Shown piece after piece: positions 25,494 through 33,523 of a stretch of 33,999 nt of DNA (the first letter of the stretch is position 1; each line of letters begins with the position of its first letter). This stretch comes from Desulfuromonas sp964536375. Lineage in GTDB: Bacteria > Desulfobacterota > Desulfuromonadia > Desulfuromonadales > Desulfuromonadaceae. A model generated the notes under the pieces. It made no database searches. It had not been told where the DNA came from and saw only the letters and a program-made list of their open reading frames with translations. The DNA is taken from the NCBI GenBank assembly GCA_964536375.1, contig CAZHXF010000031.1:1-33999 (forward strand), written 5' to 3'. A program made the translations under genes and the position numbers.

Positions 25494-27949
25494 GACGACA
25501 CCAACCAGCGATAACAGACTGGCAACACTAACAGAGCAGTTGCCACCGCACCACTAATACCCAACAATACCGTCACCCCGATTGAATACATGGCTGGATG
25601 ATTAGCCAGAACCAGAGCCCCGAAACCAGCCAGCGTAGTTAATGCAGATACCAGCACTGCGCGCCGCGACTGCTGGCAACCGTTACCATCACACAAACTG
25701 AGAATAAAGATGCCATAATCCACCCCGAGACCGATTATCAAAATGGCCGCAATGACATTGAACAGATTAAAGCTAAGTCCCAGCCAGCTCATAGTACCAA
25801 ACATGAACAGCAGGCCACTGAAGACTGGCAACAAGGCCAATACTACGTGGCGCCAGCGGCGGTACCACAATATCAGCACCAGCACCACCACGCTTAAGGC
25901 AACACTGATAAATTTACTAAAATCTACCGCCAGTTCTTCACTTAGCTGACGACCAAAAACACCTTGGGCAACCACCACCGCACCATCTATAGCCGCAATA
26001 TTCTGCTGCAACTCGGAGGTCAGGTCAGCCTCGTTGATTAACGATATAATCGCCACCCCCGGGCTCTCGCCATTAACCCCATCAGCCTCATTAGCCCCAA
26101 TGACCCCTGCAGAACTATTGACATTGTCCACAATTAAACCGTTCAACAGCGTCGACAAACCCATCTGTTGCCACGTGGCAAGATCAATAGCTGGCACAGT
26201 CTTATTCAGCCACTGGGTAAAGGGGGTAAAAGCCTGGGCTGAAAACCCATAATTGGCGCCAGAACTATTTAACTGCACTAACAATGACGCGCTATGCTCG
26301 GTCCAAAACTGGCTCCACAACTCGCGGCTATGACTTTGACTTGCAAGTGACGGCAATATAGCCGCCAAACTAACTACATTAGTACTGGCATCAATATCAT
26401 GGACCGTTTGTAAAATACGGTCATTGACCCCCAGAGCATCATCGAAGGTGTCAGCCGTAGCAAACAACAAAGCACTGGTGCGCATATTACCCCACACCTG
26501 CTGCAACAACTCCTCGTTGTGGCGTAAATCTGGAGTAGCAACACTCAAACTGCGCATAGCACCATCAAAATGTAAACGTGGCAGCGCACTTATACACACC
26601 AACATCACTGCCAGCCACAACACTACCCACAGTCGACCCATAGCAGGCTTATCACCAGCTATCTTTGTACCTGTAGCACTATCACTGGAATGATCTGCAG
26701 CACCGACACCACACAGATGTGGCATAACCACCAGAGCCAATACCAGAGCTAAAGCTATCGACGTCATAGAGAACACGGCTAATTGGCGCTGTCCGGGCAA
26801 TGCCGAAATGAGCAAGATACTGAACGCCAGGAAACTGGTAAGCGCACTACCCAGCAATGGCGGGGTTAAACAGCGCAACTGTTGCAGCGGCAAAGAGCTA
26901 CCGCGCACCGAGAAATAGACATGCAAGGTAAAATCTACAGTTACCCCGAGCAACACGGCACCAAAGCCGATAGTAATACCCGAAACTACCGGAAAAAACA
27001 CAGCAACAGCGGCAACAGCAAAACCGAGTACTGACGCTGGCAAAACAAACACATACAGCGCACGCCAACTACGCAATAATAATAAAAAAATCAACAGGAT
27101 TGCCGCAGTTGCTGTTCCTAACACCACCCGCAAATCACGTTGGATGGTGTCAGCATTAGCCAGTGTATACAAGTGCCCACTTACCACCGTGACCTGAATA
27201 GACGCTGGCACAATACTATCCAGATTGTGGCGCAACTGCGCCAGCATACGCCGACTACCCGCCACATCACTGATTGAGATATCAGTATCAACTACAACCA
27301 GACGATGAGTGCCATCCGGGCTGACAAAATCGCTGTGATGTTGATCTGACTTTGACATTGGATTCAGCTGACGCAAATGATCTGCAGCTATTTGCCACAG
27401 CTGCAAGGGATCAGCTCGTAAACTTTGTTTAGTCCACCACCCTTGAGGCATCAACAACTGATTGCGCACCCACTGCAACTGAGTTTCGACTTGCTGCGCC
27501 TGCAACCTGTGTTCAAGTTTGACTAAATCAGCAGCGCTGACCAAGTTGGGTAACGCTTGCAATAAAATCTTATCCAGCGCTACCCCTTGGTGCAACGGTG
27601 GAGCATAGAGAGCCCGGGTAAAAAATGGTGGGCGTAAAGCTTGGCTCAAATCAATAGCGACTTGTTTTAAGTGTCCGACCTGTTGCATTGCTTTAGCACC
27701 AGAACCAGCATCATCCTCAACATCAATCGTATGCAGATCAATTAAAACTTTGCGCGCGAATGGTGCGTGTTGCAGCAAAGCAAAATCACGCCGCACCGTT
27801 GTTCCAGCAGTATCAGGCAACAGCGCCTCGATATTTTCTTCCTGTGCTACCAGGGTAAAGCACAGCACGCCCAGCAGTACAAAACAGCCATATCCAACCA
27901 GCAATAATTTACGCCGGTGCGCAAAAAAACTGTACAGCTTGGCGAACAT
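25490..27949 (-). CDS. MMPL/RND-family exporter
   Basis: Inner-membrane protein of 819 residues with two similar halves. Each half has one helix, a large periplasmic loop and then a block of about five helices: VVLGTATAAILLIFLLLLRS onward in half one, and FISVALSVVVLVLILWYRRW onward in half two. Signature segments are TIGFGAVLLGVTVDFTLHVY and AAILIIGLGVDYGIFILSLC, with the aspartates that carry protons in this family (VTVDF and GVDYG). It likely exports a polyene lipid from the inner membrane. Its neighbours, LolA-like upstream and DUF3261 downstream, are the standard partners in aryl polyene clusters. Confidence 0.9.
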   Translation of the reverse strand: MFAKLYSFFAHRRKLLLVGYGCFVLLGVLCFTLVAQEENIEALLPDTAGTTVRRDFALLQHAPFARKVLIDLHTIDVEDDAGSGAKAMQQVGHLKQVAIDLSQALRPPFFTRALYAPPLHQGVALDKILLQALPNLVSAADLVKLEHRLQAQQVETQLQWVRNQLLMPQGWWTKQSLRADPLQLWQIAADHLRQLNPMSKSDQHHSDFVSPDGTHRLVVVDTDISISDVAGSRRMLAQLRHNLDSIVPASIQVTVVSGHLYTLANADTIQRDLRVVLGTATAAILLIFLLLLRSWRALYVFVLPASVLGFAVAAVAVFFPVVSGITIGFGAVLLGVTVDFTLHVYFSVRGSSLPLQQLRCLTPPLLGSALTSFLAFSILLISALPGQRQLAVFSMTSIALALVLALVVMPHLCGVGAADHSSDSATGTKIAGDKPAMGRLWVVLWLAVMLVCISALPRLHFDGAMRSLSVATPDLRHNEELLQQVWGNMRTSALLFATADTFDDALGVNDRILQTVHDIDASTNVVSLAAILPSLASQSHSRELWSQFWTEHSASLLVQLNSSGANYGFSAQAFTPFTQWLNKTVPAIDLATWQQMGLSTLLNGLIVDNVNSSAGVIGANEADGVNGESPGVAIISLINEADLTSELQQNIAAIDGAVVVAQGVFGRQLSEELAVDFSKFISVALSVVVLVLILWYRRWRHVVLALLPVFSGLLFMFGTMSWLGLSFNLFNVIAAILIIGLGVDYGIFILSLCDGNGCQQSRRAVLVSALTTLAGFGALVLANHPAMYSIGVTVLLGISGAVATALLVLPVCYRWLVSS

Positions 27950-28648
27950 TTAATTATTCAACCTATCAACAAAAATACTGCTTTCAATACGGGCATTTAC
28001 TACAGTATTGTTAAAGTTAATTATAGTATAATCACCATCGTTTTCATGAATTTCTACCGTATCTACATAGCTTGCATCAGCAGCAAAGGTGATCATAAGA
28101 TAACTCAAGAAACCGGCGCTAGCAGCTGGGGGTATTAGACGTAATTGAATTGGTTGCTGAGCAGACCTAGGAACCATAGTAATTGCATAATGACTGTGTA
28201 ACCACACGAGGTCAGCTTTTGCCCAGGCGAATAGCTGCTGGGCTATAAGCGCCATGGCTTTATCCTGGTCGAGCTTAAAGACTTCACTGCCAGCAATATT
28301 CTGATGCCAACGCCGTCCACCATCACCTTTGATGACAAAACCCGAAGCAATTGGGGTCAACAACTCCCAGCGCAATAAATCGGGACGTTGATAATAAAAT
28401 TGACCAGTGGAAGCCAATTTTTCCTCAAACATGCTCAAATATTTTTCTTGGACGAAATCACTGTGCAAGGTTTCAACCTCTTGCGCGGCACGGGTAATTT
28501 GCTGCTCCACTTCTTGGCTTAGTGCTTGATACTGCTGATCTCCATCTACCAGCCCATCAACCACTACTGCCCATGCTGAACCAGGCAGTCCAACAGCAAC
28601 GGTTACAGCAAGCAAGCTCCAGAGTAAAAAAGTCTTCAAGGTAGCCAC
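27950..28648 (-). CDS. LolA-like outer membrane lipoprotein carrier protein
   Basis: Periplasmic protein of 232 residues with an N-terminal signal peptide (LKTFLLWSLLAVTVAVGLPG then SAWA, cleavage after Ala27 or nearby). The mature part has VETLHSDFVQEKYLSMFEE, LASTGQFYYQRPDLLRWELL and PIASGFVIKGDGGRRW, the LolA fold pattern. It probably carries the product or a lipid across the periplasm. The start is a GTG at 28648 with GGGAG nine bases upstream, inside the last codons of the dehydratase gene (13-bp overlap). Its stop is directly followed by the MMPL ATG. Confidence 0.85.
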   Translation of the reverse strand: MATLKTFLLWSLLAVTVAVGLPGSAWAVVVDGLVDGDQQYQALSQEVEQQITRAAQEVETLHSDFVQEKYLSMFEEKLASTGQFYYQRPDLLRWELLTPIASGFVIKGDGGRRWHQNIAGSEVFKLDQDKAMALIAQQLFAWAKADLVWLHSHYAITMVPRSAQQPIQLRLIPPAASAGFLSYLMITFAADASYVDTVEIHENDGDYTIINFNNTVVNARIESSIFVDRLNN

Positions 28649-29067
28649 AGCTTCAAACTCCCTTCGGCGATAATTTGATCAGCGCTGGTAACAACCCCAT
28701 CAACGACAGAAAATTCATCCAAATCAGCAATTGTTGTTATAGCTACAGTTAGCTGTTCACCAACGCTTGGGCTGCGTTTTATCTTAAAACTGCGCCCACC
28801 CACTAAAAAGCCACGCTGAACTTGACGTTGATTAAGCATATCATCGTAACCCTTGATAGCTGCATACGCTTGCGCCACAATTTCGATCAGTGCCACCGCT
28901 ACTAAACAACCATCGTCTTCAACAAAAATATTATCTGAGCTAATAACTGCCGAAACCACTCCACCCTCGGAATTAAATTCCAGCAACTGATCTACCAATA
29001 TCATCGGCTGGCGATGTGGCAACAGATCAATGGCGTTAACTGGCAATTGTAAATGGTCAGGCACCAT
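28636..29067 (-). CDS. ApeP-type 3-hydroxyacyl dehydratase
   Basis: Hotdog protein of 143 residues. LLPHRQPMILVDQLLEF (His18) and ALIEIVAQAYAAIKGYDD (Glu62) match the ApeP dehydratase of aryl polyene systems, where His and Glu form the active pair. The protein is distinct from the ApeI-type one at 24325. Having both ApeI-like and ApeP-like enzymes is a specific marker of the aryl polyene machinery. It lies 4 bp after the ammonia-lyase stop and is translationally linked with the LolA-like gene. Confidence 0.86.
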   Translation of the reverse strand: MVPDHLQLPVNAIDLLPHRQPMILVDQLLEFNSEGGVVSAVISSDNIFVEDDGCLVAVALIEIVAQAYAAIKGYDDMLNQRQVQRGFLVGGRSFKIKRSPSVGEQLTVAITTIADLDEFSVVDGVVTSADQIIAEGSLKLWLP

Positions 29068-29071
29068 TTAG

Positions 29072-30816
29072 TTATTCCTGCCAGTAACTAGTCAAATCAT
29101 CAAACATCTGACTGGAGAAAAGAATTTTGCGCAATTTGACCAGATCGTCATGAAACACCCGGGTATTGTCGTACACCTGAAAGTCTTTTTTGAGCAGTGC
29201 ATATATACGCCCAGTTCCCAGACCAAGCCTATCAGCATTTCTAAATGACAGTGCCTGCATATCCGCCAACACTTCGAGAGTTAATACGTGCTTAGCGTTG
29301 CTTACCAAGCGAAATGCTTTGCGCGCTGCTACCGTACCCATGCTGACGATATCCTGATTTGAAGCATTGCAGGAAATGCTGTTGGTACTCACCGGATTAG
29401 CCAGTTGACGGTTTTCGGCCGTGGTCGAAGTGGCAAGATATTGCGCCCCCATAAAACCCATGGTTAGCCCTAAAGTACCGGAAATAAGGTGCTCAGGTAA
29501 ACCTTCGTTGAGGTTTTTATCCAGTAGCTTGTTCAACCGCCGCTCGGATAGGTTGCACAACGTAGACAGGCTGATGCACAGAGCATCCATGGTGAAACCA
29601 ATACTCTGACCGTGAAAATTACCGCCGTGAATAATCTTTTTCTTCTCAGGCACAATGATAGGATTATCGTTAGATGAATTTGCTTCCACCTCAACAGTGC
29701 GCGTAGCAAATTCAATCATCTCGGTTACCGGAGCCAAAACCTGCGGGGTACAGCGGATGGAATAAACATCCTGCACATTTATGCTGGTCTCATAGACCAG
29801 TCCATCACAATGCTGCTGGCGAATTTGGTCGTGCATATCCTCACGCCGGGTAATATTACCGGANNNNNNNNNNNNNNNNNNNNNNNNNNNNNNNNNNNNN
29901 NNNNNNNNNNNNNNNNNNNNNNNNNNNNNNNNNNNNNNNNNNNNNNNNNNNNNNNNNNNNNNNAATGCTGCTGGCGAATTTGGTCGTGCATATCCTCACG
30001 CCGGGTAATATTACCGGAACCGTTATACAGATTGCGGATGGTATCCGCAGTCTCTACTTGACCGAGATGTGGCTTCAGCTGATGTAAATCGGCGTCAAAT
30101 GCATCGTCAATACCGCCAAACAGCTCAATACCGAAAGCACCGGTAACATAGCTAACCCGCAGCAATTTTTTGGCGCCAAAAATGGCAAACGCCGCCAGTG
30201 CTGTCATAGCACTAGTACCGTTCATTATGGCGATGCCCTCTTTGTAGCTCAAGCACATTGGTTCCCGACCCAATTGCGCCATAACTTCAGCGGCGGGACG
30301 CAACTGCTCCTGGTAATAAACCTTGCCTTCACCGATAATGGCCAAACCTAAATGGGCTAGATGGATCAGATCACCAGAAGCACCGACACTGCCACATTCG
30401 GGGATGTAAGCTGCGACACCGTTGTTTATCATCCATTGCATATGGCGTAACAATTCCAGGCGCACACCGCTATAACCTTTAACCAGGGTGTTCAGGCGCA
30501 CCAGCATCACCGCCTGAGCAACGTAAGGCTTTAATGGATCACCCAGGCCAGCAGCATGACTGCGGATCAAATTAACCTGTAGCGCCTTCATCTCATTATC
30601 ACTAATAATTTTATTACACATGGGACCAAAAGAGGTATTAACTCCATAGATCACATGTTTTGCCTCCACCGCCTGCACCAGAAATTCACGGCTTTCGCGA
30701 CAGCGCTGCAACGCCTGCTCATCCAGTTCAACACGCAGATCACCAACCCCTACAGCTATAATATCCTCAACTGTCAGGTCATTGCCTGTCAGTACTACCG
30801 ACTTACGAGTAGCCAT
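29072..30816 (-). CDS. Aromatic amino acid ammonia-lyase (HAL/TAL family), interrupted by assembly gap
   Basis: MIO-cofactor lyase that should make a cinnamate-type acid from tyrosine, phenylalanine or histidine. The MIO triad Ala146-Ser147-Gly148 is in GSVGASGDLIHLAH, Tyr57 in VIYGVNTSFGP, and the selectivity loop reads NLIRSHAAGLG. This R-S-H arrangement is, as I recall, shared with histidine ammonia-lyases and with the Bacteroidetes tyrosine ammonia-lyases from flexirubin clusters, while plant-type PAL has Phe-Leu here. The 100-N gap plus a 55-bp duplicated flank adds 155 bases. Removing them gives a clean 529-residue protein, a normal length. The start is the ATG at 30816, with AAGGG eight bases upstream. 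It probably supplies the aryl starter. Confidence 0.9.
29809..30018. other. Assembly gap with duplicated 55-bp flanks
   Basis: The 100 N (29864-29963) are preceded by 29809-29863 and followed by 29964-30018, which are identical. The gap is therefore a failed overlap join; probably no sequence is missing. It splits the ammonia-lyase reading frame artificially. Confidence 0.93.
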
Positions 30817-30893
30817 TATCCACACCCTTCATCGCAATTAGATCAAATTATCATTACAAACTGAATACTTTCGACTACAGCAACAAGGGCCAA

Positions 30894-31011
30894 GGCTAAA
30901 CAAAAAAGACTAAATGCCAGGCGCACAAATGTCGAGCAATGCGGCATACGTCAGTACGTCTAATTGCCAGATAAATGCAGCAACACCACAGATAATAACT
31001 TTTGCGCTACC
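30894..31011. repeat. Palindromic intergenic repeat, copy B
   Basis: About 118 bp filling most of the gap between the ligase stop (31013) and the ammonia-lyase start. By hand, the first 67 positions align without gaps to copy A (22591-22657), with 48 identical. The second part aligns with small gaps and ends TTTTGCGCTACC, like TTTTGCGCCGCC in copy A. Its own arms pair too: GCAAT with ATTGC around ACGT-cagt-ACGT. Confidence 0.65.
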
Positions 31012-31012
31012 T

Positions 31013-32308
31013 TCAATCTTGTCTACGGTAATCAAAAAACAATACCGGTTTTCTCTTATCTTCCTGGGTAGTTTTTTGCCGCACCACAGTAATATCTTCA
31101 ATAACCACTTCCGGTTTTACCCGAATACGCGCGGCAAGTTGTTCAGCGATGTGCTGCGCATCAATTGACTGATCGCTACAGCCGACCACAACTCGTATCC
31201 GGTCGGACAAAGCATAATCGTCAAACACTTCAATATAGTAAGCAGCAACAGCTTCCATCTGCTGCAACACAGCAAAAATAGCCGGAGGATAAACAGTTGT
31301 GCCGCGATATTTGAGCATCTGATCTTTACGCCCGATTATGGGGCCGAGTCTGGTGCCACTGAGACCACAAACACATGGATCGGTGTACTTACTGGCAATA
31401 TCACCAGTACGAAAACGCAGCAACGGCATTCCAGTAACCTGCAGCGGTGTTGCCACCACCTCACCCGGTATTCCATCAGCCACCCGCTGTCCCTGTTCGT
31501 CGAGAATTTCCACTACCATCAACTCTGAATTCACGTGCCCACCACAACCATGCACACAATCACAAAAGGTGGTAGCCATCTCGGTACTAGCGTAAGTACC
31601 ATAAACCTGTGCCTGCCACTGTTGTTGCAAACGCTGACCCAATGATGACAAAGTAAAATCATTACTGCGCACCGGTTCACCTATACAGATCAACCGTTGC
31701 ACCCCACAAGAAGAAGCATCGACCCCGGTGCTACGCAATTGTGCCGCCAGCGCCAGAAAAAACGTTGGCACCCCCACCAGCGCGGAGGGACGAAAACGTT
31801 GCACCAGTTGTGCTACCACACCGATGGCGCTGGAGCCGCTGCGGATAACACCGGCACCAATTCGCTGTAAACCAAGAAAATAGGCCAGACCAGCCATGAA
31901 ACAGCGATCAATAGCCGCAGCAATTAATACGCGATCATTGCAGGTAATCCCCGCCAGACGAAAAGCAAATTCTTCATTTTTTGCCAGACGTTCCAGATCA
32001 GAACTACTTTGATAAAAAGTAACCGGCCGCCCCGTTGTTCCCGAGGTCAAACAGATATCGGCAATATTTTGTTCTGAAATGGACAAGAACTGCTCTTCAT
32101 TATCCTCTAAATCGGTCTTGGTTGTGGTAGGTATTTTTTGCAAGTCATCGTAGCAGCAGATATCAGCGGCAGACAATTGCAGGCGCTCAAACATTTGACC
32201 ATAAAAGTGCGAATTACCCATGAGGTAAGTAATGTGCTCAAACAGTAATTTATCTTGGTTGATTATTCCAGATTGCAGATTCAGGCAATTCACTTCACGG
32301 TTAGTCAT
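31013..32308 (-). CDS. PaaK-like aryl-acid CoA/ACP ligase of the cluster
   Basis: Adenylate-forming enzyme of 431 residues related to phenylacetate-CoA ligase but clearly diverged from the two copies at the left. The P-loop is LTSGTTGRPVTFYQSSSD, followed by YGTYASTEMATTFCD, FRTGDIASKYTDPCVCG, the hinge GRKDQMLKYRGTTVYPP and a C-terminal lysine region EDKRKPVLFFDYR. Cysteines in CDCVHGCGGH and CVCG may bind zinc as in PaaK. It replaces the usual 4-coumarate-type ligase and probably activates the ammonia-lyase product for loading on an ACP. The ATGA overlap at 32305 couples it to the PlsC gene. Confidence 0.88.
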   Translation of the reverse strand: MTNREVNCLNLQSGIINQDKLLFEHITYLMGNSHFYGQMFERLQLSAADICCYDDLQKIPTTTKTDLEDNEEQFLSISEQNIADICLTSGTTGRPVTFYQSSSDLERLAKNEEFAFRLAGITCNDRVLIAAAIDRCFMAGLAYFLGLQRIGAGVIRSGSSAIGVVAQLVQRFRPSALVGVPTFFLALAAQLRSTGVDASSCGVQRLICIGEPVRSNDFTLSSLGQRLQQQWQAQVYGTYASTEMATTFCDCVHGCGGHVNSELMVVEILDEQGQRVADGIPGEVVATPLQVTGMPLLRFRTGDIASKYTDPCVCGLSGTRLGPIIGRKDQMLKYRGTTVYPPAIFAVLQQMEAVAAYYIEVFDDYALSDRIRVVVGCSDQSIDAQHIAEQLAARIRVKPEVVIEDITVVRQKTTQEDKRKPVLFFDYRRQD

Positions 32309-33248
32309 GCGCTACCCCCAACAGTTTCATCTATATTCAAGTGACGCATCAGCTCCAACTCTTGTGCCATCTGCGCCTTAACCTCTTTGCGCAAACGACG
32401 ATGCCCCCCCTCTTCACCATAGTCCGCACTATCAACAGGGGCTAAAACACGCAAACGCACCGTAGACGGTTTGAGATGTTTGCGCCCTGGGGGTAACAAC
32501 CTGTCAGTCCCCATAATACACAAAGGGACTATCGGGCGACCGCTGGCAACAGCCATNNNNNNNNNNNNNNNNNNNNNNNNNNNNNNNNNNNNNNNNNNNN
32601 NNNNNNNNNNNNNNNNNNNNNNNNNNNNNNNNNNNNNNNNNNNNNNNNNNNNNNNNTGTCAGTCCCCATAATACACAAAGGGACTATCGGGCGACCGCTG
32701 GCAACAGCCATCTTGAACGCCCCTGAATAAAATCGCTGTAATTGTCCCGTCCGACTCCTATGCCCTTCAGGAAAAAACAGTACGGCACCGCCACCATGCA
32801 GGATACTGAGACCTTTATCCAGTGTCTGTTGCCAAGAGAGTTCTTCCACCTCAAGATAACCTGCTAAACGCATAAAAAAATGGTACCAGAACATCTTGAA
32901 TGGCCACGAGCGCACAGCAAAAGTGACATCACTACTGGGCAACGAACCCATAAAATAGGTATCAAAAAAAGAAAGATGGTTAATCACAAACACACAATTG
33001 GGCGGGATATTTTCATCCGCGACACCCTCGCGTTTGAAATCAACAAAAGGATAAATTATCAGCAACCATACCCGACCATATAACCAGATCATGTGGCGCA
33101 CAACGCGCGCTAAATTCCAGCGATAGGTTATTACAAAACCGGCAATTAACACCGGAGTCAGGATGATGCCGATAGCTGTAGCCAACAATAATAATGAATA
33201 CACCCACAGATTCATTAAAATTGTTTTTATTTGCTCAGTCAGCACCAA
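32305..33248 (-). CDS. PlsC-like 1-acylglycerol-3-phosphate acyltransferase, interrupted by assembly gap
   Basis: Membrane-associated acyltransferase. The N-terminal hydrophobic helix (VYSLLLLATAIGIILTPVLI) precedes the HX4D motif NHLSFFDTY (His91, Asp96) and the acceptor motif FPEGHRSRTG. The window shows it broken by 100 N, with an identical 55-bp flank on each side. Collapsing the 155 surplus bases gives a 262-residue protein in frame, ending HLNIDETVGGSA. The start at 33248 is a TTG with a GTG right after it; the internal ATG at 33215 is possible. It may put the polyene acyl chain, or ordinary acyl groups, on a glycerol backbone. Confidence 0.83.
32502..32711. other. Assembly gap with duplicated 55-bp flanks (second)
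   Basis: The 100 N (32557-32656) are preceded by 32502-32556 and followed by the identical 32657-32711. The same 55-bp overlap length as at the first gap points to one assembler setting. It breaks the PlsC-like frame. Confidence 0.93.
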
Positions 33249-33268
33249 AACTCAACCAATCCCGTAAA

Positions 33269-33523
33269 TTATGCCTCAGCGCTAAGTTTGCGCTGCACAA
33301 AAGCATGAATATCGCCCAGAGTACGAATTTTCTTAATTTCCGCTTCTTCACGAATTTTGAAATTAAAAGTCCCTTCAAGCACGATAACCATGTCAACAGT
33401 GTCTAAGCTGTCTAAACCTAGATCCTGATATATAGACAGTTCTGGCTGCATATCGGTAGCATCAAGCTCGAACTCCTCCACCAACGCCGCATTTACTGTG
33501 GTGATTATCTCTTGTTCAGTCAC
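33269..33523 (-). CDS. Acyl carrier protein (cluster ACP 3)
   Basis: ACP of 84 residues with attachment motif DLGLDSLDTVDMVIVLE (Ser39) and a typical helix after it. It resembles fatty-acid or polyene ACPs, differing from ACP 1 and ACP 2. Its ATG lies 8 bp inside the C-terminal coding part of the upstream ketosynthase, so the two are coupled and probably work together. It is followed by the PlsC-like gene after 20 bp. Confidence 0.92.
   Translation of the reverse strand: MTEQEIITTVNAALVEEFELDATDMQPELSIYQDLGLDSLDTVDMVIVLEGTFNFKIREEAEIKKIRTLGDIHAFVQRKLSAEA

Noticed and set aside
29072..30816. Ammonia-lyase pseudogene by frameshift
   Set aside because: The break coincides exactly with the 100-N run and duplicated 55-bp flank. 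Collapsing it restores one clean frame, so the gene is judged intact.
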